NCBI GenBank assembly: GCA_903912275.1
Contig: CAIWGR010000315.1
Coordinates: 1-24,577 of the forward strand
Reading direction: 5' to 3'
DNA: 24,577 nucleotides
Source of the DNA: an uncultured delta proteobacterium
Lineage (GTDB): Bacteria > Myxococcota_A > Bradymonadia > REDH01
Below are positions 8,850 through 15,814 of the stretch, in pieces. Positions within the stretch are counted from its first letter, which is position 1. The number at the start of each line of letters is the position of its first letter. The translations under genes were made by a program, and so were the position numbers. The notes beneath the pieces were generated by a model. The model saw nothing but the letters and a program-made list of their open reading frames with translations. It had not been told where the DNA came from and did no database searches.

Positions 8850-9263
8850 ATGCCGAACCTCTCCACCGCCGTTCTGATCCGTCTCCGCATGTCGGCGCAC
8901 GATGCCCACTACGCGGGCAACCTCGTCGACGGTGCCCGCATGCTCGCCCTCTTCGGCGACGTAGCCACCGAACTCCTCATCCGGCTCGACGGCGACGAGG
9001 GGCTCTTCCGCGCCTACGAGAAGGTGGAGTTCCTCGCCCCCGTCTATGCCGGCGACTACATCGAAGCTGTGGGTCGCATCGTCGAAGTGGGCCGCAGCTC
9101 GCGCCGCATGGAGTTCGAGGCCCGCAAGGTCATCCGCCTCAACCCGGAGCTTGGCGCCGAGTCTTCTGCAGAGGTCCTCGCGGACCCTGTGGTGGTCTGC
9201 CGCGCGGTCGGTACCTGCGTCACCCCCATCGACAAGCAGCGCATCAAGCGGGGTGACCCGTGA
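8850..9263 (+). CDS. kal: 3-aminobutyryl-CoA ammonia-lyase
   Basis: This 137-residue hotdog-fold protein closely resembles Kal of the lysine fermentation pathway, which removes ammonia from L-3-aminobutyryl-CoA to give crotonyl-CoA. The recognisable stretches are LIRLRMSAHDAHYAGNLVDG, the LFGDVATELLIR segment, GDEGLF, and EFLAPVYAGDYIEA with RRMEFEA after it. The ATG at 8850 is preceded by GGAG at six bases; an in-frame start further up (8805) would lie inside the terminator and is rejected. The stop overlaps the kce GTG by 4 bases. It lies directly with kce, which makes the assignment firm. Promoter not evident, because the intrinsic terminator of the previous gene ends 10 bases before the start. 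Confidence 0.92.
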   Translation: MPNLSTAVLIRLRMSAHDAHYAGNLVDGARMLALFGDVATELLIRLDGDEGLFRAYEKVEFLAPVYAGDYIEAVGRIVEVGRSSRRMEFEARKVIRLNPELGAESSAEVLADPVVVCRAVGTCVTPIDKQRIKRGDP

Positions 9264-10099
9264 GCGATGGCCTCCACATCACCGCCGCAATCAACGGCGC
9301 AGAGATCACCCGCGCACAGACGCCGGCGCTCCCCATCACCCCCGACGAGGTAGGCCTCGAGTCGCTCCGCTGCCGCGACGCCGGCGCGGCGATGATCCAC
9401 CTTCACGGTCGCCGTCCAGACGGCTCCGCCACCCAAGATGCAGCGACCTTCGCCGCCTACTTTGCTGCCATCCGACAGCACTCCGATATCATCGTGCAGT
9501 TCTCTACCGGCGGTGCAATCGGCATGTCGATCGAGGAGCGAATCGCAGCGCTGGTCCTTCGCCCGGAGATGGCGACGCTCACGACAGGAACCTGCAACTT
9601 CGGAGATGACATCTTCTCCAATCCGCTGCCGGCCATCCGTGCGATCGCGGCCGGTCTGCGCGCCAACAACATCCGTCCCGAGATTGAGGTCTTCGACCTC
9701 GGCATGCTCGACACCGCCATCCGACTCCATCGCGAGGGTGTTCTCGACGGCGACCTCCATGTGGACTTCGTCTTCGGCGTCGCCGGGGCGATGGATGCGG
9801 ATGAAGGCCACCTCCGCTACCTCGTGTCGCGGCTTCCGGCCGGGTGGACCTGGTGCGTCGCCGGCATTGGTCGCCACGAACTTGTGATGGCCCGCTACGC
9901 GCTGGAATGGGGCGGACATGTGCGGGTTGGCCTCGAAGACAATATCTTCATTCGCAAAGGCCAGCTCGCGGCAGGATCTTACGAGCTGGTGGCCGAAGTA
10001 GCCCGCATGGCCGCAGAAACAGGGCGTACGCCGTGGAGTGTGGCAGAGGCGCGCACCCACCTTGGGCTACCCGAAGTCCGCTATCCTCACGGATTGTAA
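9260..10099 (+). CDS. kce: 3-keto-5-aminohexanoate cleavage enzyme (BKACE family)
   Basis: This 279-residue TIM-barrel enzyme of the BKACE (DUF849) family condenses 3-keto-5-aminohexanoate with acetyl-CoA and cleaves it to acetoacetate and 3-aminobutyryl-CoA. The zinc ligands are visible as His47 and His49 in IHLHGR. Glu15 in NGAEIT, Ser82 in FSTGG, Thr106 and Glu226 in VRVGLEDN correspond in place and context to active-site residues described for Kce. BKACE members have diverse substrates, but the coupled kal gene and the nearby kdd gene point to the lysine pathway. The start is the GTG that overlaps the kal stop. The gene ends 122 bases before the HU promoter, with no obvious terminator. 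Confidence 0.9.
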   Translation: MSDGLHITAAINGAEITRAQTPALPITPDEVGLESLRCRDAGAAMIHLHGRRPDGSATQDAATFAAYFAAIRQHSDIIVQFSTGGAIGMSIEERIAALVLRPEMATLTTGTCNFGDDIFSNPLPAIRAIAAGLRANNIRPEIEVFDLGMLDTAIRLHREGVLDGDLHVDFVFGVAGAMDADEGHLRYLVSRLPAGWTWCVAGIGRHELVMARYALEWGGHVRVGLEDNIFIRKGQLAAGSYELVAEVARMAAETGRTPWSVAEARTHLGLPEVRYPHGL

Positions 10100-10221
10100 C
10101 GGGACTTCGTCGTCAGACGCCCTTCGGCCTGCGCGGTCATGGGCGCTGCGTTCAGGTGACAAAAGGGCGCGCAAGGCAAGGATTGACGCGGCGCAACGCA
10201 ATTTCCCGATGCATTTTGTGC

Positions 10222-10251
10222 TTGACTTTGCTCCGTCGCAGGCTTTATCTT
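10222..10251 (+). promoter_or_regulatory. hup: sigma-70 type promoter for the HU-type gene
   Basis: TTGACT (10222-10227) is separated by 18 bases from TATCTT (10246-10251). The -35 has five of six and the -10 four of six consensus bases. Transcription would start near 10258, giving a leader of about 78 bases that contains two hairpins. Confidence 0.55.
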
Positions 10252-10261
10252 GGCCCCGCTC

Positions 10262-10315
10262 CAAAGGACTATTTATCCTTTGCATTCAAGAGCTTGCGGG
10301 GGTGGTTCTCCGCAA
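10262..10315 (+). promoter_or_regulatory. structured leader of the HU-type gene (two hairpins)
   Basis: The first hairpin is CAAAGGA, a seven-base loop, TCCTTTG (10262-10282). The second is TTGCGGGG, a six-base loop, CTCCGCAA (10294-10315), with one G-U pair. The Shine-Dalgarno GGAGG lies 9 bases after the second. ATCCT at 10275-10279 and CTCC at 10308-10311 are complementary to parts of that site, so an alternative fold could occlude it. Confidence 0.4.
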
Positions 10316-10334
10316 CACACCGTTGGAGGATGAG

Positions 10335-10604
10335 ATGACGAAGGCAGAACTCATTGACGTGGTCCACAGCAAGCTCGAAGGTCACAGCAAGAAGGCCGTT
10401 GCCGAGTTGGTCGAGGTGGTTTTCGCCACCACCGCCGACGCGATCGCAGAGGGTCGTTTCTCCTACCCCGGTTTCGGCACCTTCACGGTGAAGACCCGCA
10501 AGGCGCGCGAGGGTCGCAACCCCCGCACGGGCAAGACCATCAAGATCAGCGAGAGCAAGTCGGTTGGCTTCAAGGCCGCCCCCAATCTTAAGACCAGCGT
10601 CTAA
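10335..10604 (+). CDS. HU/IHF-family DNA-binding protein
   Basis: This 89-residue basic protein has the full HU/IHF architecture. It opens with MTKAELIDVV, has the helical dimerisation half with KKAVAELVEVVF, the conserved GFGTF turn, and the beta-arm with GRNPRTGKTIKI including the intercalating Pro. It bends and compacts DNA as a dimer. The ATG at 10335 follows GGAGG by five bases; a longer in-frame reading from upstream would cross the promoter and is rejected. The gene is monocistronic, with its own promoter, structured leader and terminator. Whether it is HU or an IHF subunit cannot be told from the sequence alone. Confidence 0.95.
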   Translation: MTKAELIDVVHSKLEGHSKKAVAELVEVVFATTADAIAEGRFSYPGFGTFTVKTRKAREGRNPRTGKTIKISESKSVGFKAAPNLKTSV

Positions 10605-10637
10605 TCCGCGCTGGGGCTCCGATTGGATGCTCCTCGG

Positions 10638-10669
10638 GGCCGGCTTTACCGCCGGCCTCACTCGTTTTT
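10638..10669 (+). terminator. intrinsic terminator after the HU-type gene
   Basis: GGCCGGC, six-base loop TTTACC, GCCGGCC, then CTCG and five T residues (10665-10669). It is a perfect 7-base G+C stem, 33 bases after the stop, and it also separates the gene from convergent murJ. Confidence 0.8.
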
Positions 10670-10685
10670 GCCCCGCGAAATGCGC

Positions 10686-12293
10686 CTACTTCGAGCGTGC
10701 CCGTCGGAGCCGCGCCAATGCCTTGGCGAACAGCACCGGCTCTGACCGCCACACATAGGCAATCGTGCTCAGCCCGAAGGCCACGACGCTGAGCCCGAGC
10801 GACAACGCTGCGCCCCAGGGATGAGGCAGCGAGAGGCGGTCGGAGCCCCATGCGCTCCAGCCATAGAGAGCCAGCGCTGCAGGCGCGGCGAACGCTAGGC
10901 CGGTCGCGGCCCCACGAACCGTCATCGCTAGGGTCTTCGTCCTGTGACGCCAGTCGAGCGCAGCAGCGATCGCAATGCCCTGGAGCGTGCAACCGACGAC
11001 AGAAGCCCACGCCAAACCGACGCCTGCGCCGTTGCGCGCACCGAGGCCGTAGACGGGCAGGGAGAGCAGGGTGATGGCCGAGGTGATGAGCATGGCACGA
11101 CCGTTCTCCTGGCGCGCATAGAAGCCCCGTGAGGCCACTGTCGCGAGGCACCAGCCGGGCACACCGAGCGCGAGGATGCGCAGGTAGGAGGCCGTCGCTG
11201 ATGCATCTCCCGCCCCGAAAGCGCCATGCTGGTAAATGGTCCGGACGATCGGTTCGGCCGCGCTCGCGAGGGCGACAGCAGCAAGCGCAGCGAGCGCGAC
11301 GATGGAGCCAATGCTGCTGCTCATCCGCTCGTTTGCCTCATCGACACGACCTGCTGCCAGGTCGTTCGAGAGCGAGGGAAGAATGGCGTAGGAGACCGAC
11401 TGTCCGATGAGCGATGCAGGCACGAGCATCAGCTTGCGGGCGTTGCTCAGATGGGTGATGGCGCCCACGCCGAGCGTCGCGCCGAAGTAGCGCACCATCC
11501 ACTCATCTACCGTCAGCAGCGAGACGCCGATGAGGAGCGGCGCGGTGGCGAGGAGGTAGCCGCGGAGTTCTGGGTCGGCGAGGTCGAGTCGCGGCCTGAA
11601 TCGAACCCGCGACCAGGCAAATGCAAGCGGCACCAGAAGGGCACCCGCCGCAGCGCCCGCGAGCACCCCCCACGAGAAGCCCGCGACACCCATCCAGGGC
11701 GCAAGAAAGAGCCCGCCTGCGATGATGGCGAGGTTGTAGACGAGCGGTGTGAGCGAGGCCGCGGCAAAGCTGCCACGAACCGTCTCCGTCGCCGTCAGAA
11801 GTCCGCCGATGAAGAAGAAGAGAGGACCCGGAAGGATGATGCGGGTGAGGAGCGAGGTGGTCGCCTGCTGTGCCGTCGAGAACGACGGATACATCACTGC
11901 GACCAGCTCAGGCGTGAACCACCAGCAGAGTCCGATGGTCACCAGCAGGACGCAGGCCGTCAGCGTCGCGATGTTCGAGAAGAGCTTCCAACCATCCGCA
12001 CTCCGACCTTCACTCACCGCCTTGGCAAAGGCGGGCACGAACGAGATGGTGAAGGCGCCGCCCGCAAGAAAGTAACTCAGCAGGTCGGGAAGCCAGAAGG
12101 CCGCGAGGTAGGCGTCTGTGTCGACCGAGGCACCGAGCTTCCAGACCAGCAGGAGGTCTCGGAACTGGCCCAGAATCCGGCTCACCAGCGTGGATGCCGA
12201 CAGCAGCAACGCCGCCGAGAGGAGCGCGCTGCGCGTGGACTGCTGCGCGCCGGTGGTCTGGGGTTGCGTTGACACGCTGTGGTCTGGAGGCAA
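10686..12293 (-). CDS. murJ: lipid II flippase MurJ
   Basis: This 535-residue polytopic membrane protein of the MOP superfamily carries about 14 hydrophobic segments. It flips lipid II across the inner membrane for peptidoglycan synthesis. Near the N-terminus the MurJ signature reads SRILGQFRDLLLVWKLG, DTDAYLAAFWLPDLL and GGAFTISFVPAFAK. The last carries Gly where E. coli has the AEGAF motif, a common variant. A stop lies in frame at 12333-12335, and the only starts below it are a TTG at 12293 and a GTG at 12275; neither has a good ribosome site, so the first residues are uncertain. Divergent from the long plus-strand operon, which ends in MurF and Alr. Confidence 0.92.
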   Translation of the reverse strand: MPPDHSVSTQPQTTGAQQSTRSALLSAALLLSASTLVSRILGQFRDLLLVWKLGASVDTDAYLAAFWLPDLLSYFLAGGAFTISFVPAFAKAVSEGRSADGWKLFSNIATLTACVLLVTIGLCWWFTPELVAVMYPSFSTAQQATTSLLTRIILPGPLFFFIGGLLTATETVRGSFAAASLTPLVYNLAIIAGGLFLAPWMGVAGFSWGVLAGAAAGALLVPLAFAWSRVRFRPRLDLADPELRGYLLATAPLLIGVSLLTVDEWMVRYFGATLGVGAITHLSNARKLMLVPASLIGQSVSYAILPSLSNDLAAGRVDEANERMSSSIGSIVALAALAAVALASAAEPIVRTIYQHGAFGAGDASATASYLRILALGVPGWCLATVASRGFYARQENGRAMLITSAITLLSLPVYGLGARNGAGVGLAWASVVGCTLQGIAIAAALDWRHRTKTLAMTVRGAATGLAFAAPAALALYGWSAWGSDRLSLPHPWGAALSLGLSVVAFGLSTIAYVWRSEPVLFAKALARLRRARSK

Positions 12294-12297
12294 TAAG
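12269..12297 (+). promoter_or_regulatory. sigma-70 type promoter for the 12354-19281 operon
   Basis: A perfect TTGACA (12269-12274) is followed after 17 bases by AATAAG (12292-12297), which matches four of six -10 positions. Transcription would start near 12304, about 50 bases before the first gene. It overlaps the beginning of murJ on the other strand, so the two promoters may interfere. Confidence 0.5.
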
Positions 12298-12353
12298 GCG
12301 GGCGCGGTTCGGAACTTCCTCCGTGTGGCCTGTTATCTGAGCGAAAGCAAATC

Positions 12354-13196
12354 ATGAGCGAGCACGAGGGAGTCTTGGAGTTGCGTCTTGCCGAAGGTGA
12401 AGAGGTGGCGGGCGCTGTGACCGCCGCGCTGCTCTCTCTCGGCTGGCCAACGGGCTATGTGCGTGCCTCGGGCCGCTACGAACAGATCAGGCTCTCGGAC
12501 GGCCGCAACAGCGGCGCGACCGTTACGCTTGCCGACGACGAAGGTGGTCTACTGCTCTCGCTCGAAGGTGGCTGGGATGCGCGGAAGTCGGAGCGGCTTC
12601 GCCTCATGGCAACCGCCCTCGCCACGCTCGGCGGACAGCCGACGCTCCGTGGAGGCCAGGTGCTCGGCCTCGTCTCCGCAGACATCACCGTCTTGCTGCA
12701 GCGAAGCGTTTCGTTCGGCGCCGCCGCTTCGGCTGGTACGCCGGCGCGAACGGTCCACGAGGTTGCAGCGCCGCGGTCGGCAGCGCAGCCGCAGGTTATC
12801 TCCCGCTCCACCCCTGCGCCCATCGCGCCTCCCCGCCCGTCGACCTCGCAGGGAGGCTCCATGCGGGTGCAGCCGGCGGCGCCGCTGAGCGGTCTCTCCT
12901 CTCCGCCTCCGCCTCCGTCGCCGGCAGCCGCGCTGGACTGGGGCGCGGTCACCGCCTTCTCCGCAAAGGTCCAAGAGGACATCGAGAACAGCGACGATGT
13001 TGATCTCGACCACCTCAAGCGTGGAGATGTGCTTCTGCACCCATCCCTCGGACGCTGCCGCTTTCATGAGTCGCTCGGTGAAGACTCTGCCAAAGTGCTC
13101 CTGCCGAACCAGTCCATGAGGAAACTCATGATGCGTGTCTTCCGCATCGTGCCAGCCGGCCCGGACCGCGTCTTCAACCTCATCAAGAAGGACTGA
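12354..13196 (+). CDS. PPC/DUF296-like protein with Pro-rich linker and C-terminal domain
   Basis: This 280-residue protein has three parts. Residues 1-120 resemble the PPC (DUF296) domain: LELRLAEGEEVAGAV, then LGWPTGYVRASGRYEQIRL and further beta strands. Residues 125-200 are a Pro/Ala/Ser-rich linker. Residues 215-280 form a compact domain with LKRGDVLLHPSLGRCRFHES and a KVLLPNQSMRKLMMRVFRIV stretch, similar to a small domain I recall attached to PPC-type proteins in deltaproteobacteria. The biochemical function is not known; PPC domains occur in DNA-associated proteins and in free-standing bacterial trimers. It is the first gene of the operon, with a weak ribosome site. Confidence in the gene is high, in the domain name moderate. 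Confidence 0.75.
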   Translation: MSEHEGVLELRLAEGEEVAGAVTAALLSLGWPTGYVRASGRYEQIRLSDGRNSGATVTLADDEGGLLLSLEGGWDARKSERLRLMATALATLGGQPTLRGGQVLGLVSADITVLLQRSVSFGAAASAGTPARTVHEVAAPRSAAQPQVISRSTPAPIAPPRPSTSQGGSMRVQPAAPLSGLSSPPPPPSPAAALDWGAVTAFSAKVQEDIENSDDVDLDHLKRGDVLLHPSLGRCRFHESLGEDSAKVLLPNQSMRKLMMRVFRIVPAGPDRVFNLIKKD

Positions 13197-13221
13197 GCCC
13201 TCCGCGGGACTCGGCGATACG

Positions 13222-13884
13222 ATGCACGAGCAGCCTCCCTTCTCAGCCTGGTTTCGCGCGCGGCTCGACGCCCTTGCCACCCACGAGCCCAAGCAGCTCC
13301 GAGACGAGGTGGTGCCCGAGCACTTTCGCCGCGCGGCTGTGCTCATGCCCTTTTGGTACGAGAACGGCGGCGTCCACACGCTCCTTACCGTGCGGACGGA
13401 ACAGGTCTCTACCCACAAGGGCCAGATCTCCTTTCCGGGCGGTAGGCTCGATCGCGACGATGAGGGGCCCCGCGAGGCAGCGCTCCGCGAACTGCACGAA
13501 GAGTGCGGCATACCGGCCGAGGCGGTGCAGACACTCGGCTGCCTTGACGAGGCCTGGAGCATCGGTGGCTACCGGGTGGTTCCCGTGGTCGGCTGGCTCG
13601 ATGCACCGCCCGTTCTCTTGCTCAGTGAGGCGGAGATTGCCCGCGTGATCGTGGCCGATGTGCAGCGGCTGATGCATCCTGATGCGCGCCGCCCGCAGGA
13701 GTTCGAGCGCGGCGGTCGCAAGGTGACCATGCAGGCCTTCGACTACGAAGGAGACTTCGTCTGGGGGCTCACCGGCGGCCTCCTTGCGGCCCTCTTCCGA
13801 TGGGCGGAGGAGGGCGTGATGGAGCTCGACGCGCATGGCGCCGTTGGCCTGCAAGGCTGGCTCTCGATGGAGCGTGGTCCGTGA
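13222..13884 (+). CDS. Nudix hydrolase, CoA pyrophosphatase type (NudL-like)
   Basis: This 220-residue protein carries the Nudix box after FPGG (71-74): GRLDRDDEG, then REAALRELHEECGI with the catalytic R-E-x-x-E-E. Just before it is the spacing of the CoA-pyrophosphatase signature LLTxR[SA]x3Rx3Gx3FPGG: LLTVRT, EQVSTHKG, QISFPGG, with Thr for Ser and Ser for Arg. Members split CoA into 4'-phosphopantetheine and 3',5'-ADP. The next gene is CoaB, so the two may help set CoA levels. The ATG at 13222 was chosen because the frame above it overlaps the previous gene and shows no Nudix features. It lies 25 bases after the PPC-like gene; the stop overlaps the coaB GTG by 4 bases. Confidence 0.85.
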   Translation: MHEQPPFSAWFRARLDALATHEPKQLRDEVVPEHFRRAAVLMPFWYENGGVHTLLTVRTEQVSTHKGQISFPGGRLDRDDEGPREAALRELHEECGIPAEAVQTLGCLDEAWSIGGYRVVPVVGWLDAPPVLLLSEAEIARVIVADVQRLMHPDARRPQEFERGGRKVTMQAFDYEGDFVWGLTGGLLAALFRWAEEGVMELDAHGAVGLQGWLSMERGP

Positions 13885-14894
13885 GCCTTCTGAGCCGGCA
13901 CAGCCTGCTGCTGGTCATCGCAGATGAGCCTGCGGCCAGCGAGACCGTCGCGATCGCGCGGCTGCTCGCGGCGGCCGGCGCACGGGTCGGACTGCTGGAG
14001 GCGCCAGGTGCAGCCCGCTGGTTTGGCCCTGCAGCAATGGAGCAATTGCTGGGCGAGGGGCTCTCCATGGAACGGGCCTCCGAAACCTGGCCCGCCCATG
14101 CCATGGTTGTTCTCGGCGGACGGGAAGCGCGCGAGGCGTGGCAGTCGCATCGAAGTGATCTGCCTCTCGTGCAGCCTCCCGAGCCGAACAATGTGCCCGC
14201 CACCCGCTGGCTGCTCTCCGCTGTGCTCCGCACCCTCTCGGGACGGCCTTGGCAGTCGCGGCGCCTGCTTGTGACGGCCGGTCCAACCGTGGAGCACTTC
14301 GACGCCGTACGGTTCCTCTCGAACCCATCGAGCGGCAAGATGGGATACGCAGTTGCAGAGGCGGCATGGATCGCCGGGGCAGAGGTCACGTTGGTCTCCG
14401 GCCCAACGGCTCTCGAAGCCCCGTGGGGTGTGCGTCGGGTCGATGTGACAAGCGCCGCAGAGATGCGAGAAGCGGTGTTGGCGGAGCGCCACGATGTGGT
14501 CTTCATGGCCGCTGCGGTTTCTGACTATCGACCTGTCGAGCGCCGCGTCGGAAAGGTGAAGAAGGGGCTCGGAACCTGGACGCTCGAAATGGAGCGCACG
14601 CCGGACATCCTCGCGGAGCTGTCCGCCTCCGTCTTACGCCCTGAACTGCTGATTGGCTTCGCCGCGGAGACGCACGACATTGAGCGATATGCCCGCGAAA
14701 AGCTCCGTGCCAAGTCGCTCGACGGCATCGTTGCCAACGATGTAGGAGCAGGCGGCGCATTTGGCTCGGACAGCAACTGCGTGCAGTGCTACGATGGCGC
14801 CGGCGGCGCGGTATCCTTCGGGCCTGCGGCAAAGCAGGAAATTGCTGCGGCGATTGTAGCGTGGGCAGACGGCTGTTTGGCGAGGAAGCAATGA
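13881..14894 (+). CDS. coaB: phosphopantothenate-cysteine ligase (CoaB) with vestigial CoaC-like half
   Basis: In this 337-residue protein, residues 128-337 are a complete CoaB domain: LLVTAGPTVE, RFLSNPSSGKMGY, AAAVSDYRP with KVKKG, then IGFAAET and a late IVANDVG, GAFGSDSN. CoaB joins cysteine to 4'-phosphopantothenate in CoA synthesis. The first 126 residues occupy the position of the CoaC flavoprotein and keep its opening beta-alpha unit. They lack the active-site His, the PASANT-type flavin motif, the PxMNxxMW-type motif and the catalytic Cys; this half has no cysteine at all. It is also about 50 residues shorter than normal. Decarboxylation must therefore be done by another protein. The GTG start overlaps the Nudix stop; the end overlaps the glycosylase ATG. 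Confidence 0.88.
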   Translation: MSLLSRHSLLLVIADEPAASETVAIARLLAAAGARVGLLEAPGAARWFGPAAMEQLLGEGLSMERASETWPAHAMVVLGGREAREAWQSHRSDLPLVQPPEPNNVPATRWLLSAVLRTLSGRPWQSRRLLVTAGPTVEHFDAVRFLSNPSSGKMGYAVAEAAWIAGAEVTLVSGPTALEAPWGVRRVDVTSAAEMREAVLAERHDVVFMAAAVSDYRPVERRVGKVKKGLGTWTLEMERTPDILAELSASVLRPELLIGFAAETHDIERYAREKLRAKSLDGIVANDVGAGGAFGSDSNCVQCYDGAGGAVSFGPAAKQEIAAAIVAWADGCLARKQ

Positions 14895-15799
14895 GCGGTG
14901 TGCAGTCGGACGAGATGCTGCTTCAGGAGCTGGCCGGCGACCTCGCTGCGTGGCTCCGTCGGCAGTCGGAGCTCGGCCTCACCACGCTGGCTCGTCGCGA
15001 AGCGCCGCGGCCGGCCGCAGCGCGCTCGTCCGCGCCCAACGAGCGGCCCCCGCAACAACAGGTCTCGCCGCCCCAGAGCCAACCTCCGCTCGCCGCCGCG
15101 CCATCGCGCAGTGCGGCGCCTGCCGGGGCTTCCGCTGCCTCCTCCGCCGGTTCGAACGAGGCCATTGGACGCCGCATGGAGGAGTTCGCCCAGTCGGTGA
15201 GCCAGACCCTCTCCTCCAACCGGCCGCGCGATGCCGCTCCTCAGCGAGCGACCACCCAGGCCGCGCTCCGGGCGCAGCTCGGCGACTGCCAGCGCTGTCC
15301 GCTCTGCGACGACCGCACCAAGTTGGTCTTTGGAGAGGGCGCCGAGCGGCCACGCATCATGTTTGTTGGCGACATGCCTACCGCAGAGGAAGACCGCACG
15401 GGAACCCCGCTCGCGGGCGCCGAGGGCGAGCTGCTCGGCAAGATGCTGCAGGCCATGAAACTTACCCCGGAGCAGGTCTACCTGACCTCGGTCGTGAAGT
15501 GCCGAAGCACCCCCGCCCGTCGCCCCCATCCCGAGGAGGTGCGGCGCTGCCGTCCCGTGCTCGCGGCGCAGATCCGGATCGCAGAGCCGGAGGTGATCGT
15601 CGTGCTCGGGGGTGCCGCCCTCGCCGCGCTCAAGCCCGACGAGACGCTCACCGCAGAGGATCGCGGCAAGTGGATGGAGTTGCATGGCGTACCCATGATG
15701 CCCACCTTCCACCCCACCCTGCTGCTGCAGAAACCCGAGTTGAAGAAGGCGGCGTGGCAGGACCTGCAGCAGGTCATGAAGCGGCTCGCGCTGAGCTGA
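14891..15799 (+). CDS. uracil-DNA glycosylase family 4-like protein, 4Fe-4S, altered motifs
   Basis: This 302-residue protein begins with about 120 residues of helix and Pro/Ala/Ser-rich linker, then a UDG-superfamily domain. Four cysteines suited to a 4Fe-4S cluster are visible: a C-x2-C-x2-C group (133, 136, 139), Cys204 in VVKCRS and Cys220. HPT (274-276) matches the late family motif. Motif 1, normally GE[AG]PG, is GDMPT (160-164). The usual PFVG is PLAG, and the NVVKCRPP segment reads SVVKCRST, so the Asn is lost. Family 4 enzymes remove uracil from deaminated DNA. Here the specificity or activity could differ. The start was fixed by the ATGA overlap with coaB. kdd follows after 15 bases. 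Confidence 0.8.
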   Translation: MSGVQSDEMLLQELAGDLAAWLRRQSELGLTTLARREAPRPAAARSSAPNERPPQQQVSPPQSQPPLAAAPSRSAAPAGASAASSAGSNEAIGRRMEEFAQSVSQTLSSNRPRDAAPQRATTQAALRAQLGDCQRCPLCDDRTKLVFGEGAERPRIMFVGDMPTAEEDRTGTPLAGAEGELLGKMLQAMKLTPEQVYLTSVVKCRSTPARRPHPEEVRRCRPVLAAQIRIAEPEVIVVLGGAALAALKPDETLTAEDRGKWMELHGVPMMPTFHPTLLLQKPELKKAAWQDLQQVMKRLALS

Positions 15800-15814
15800 A
15801 GGAGACGAGAGGCC

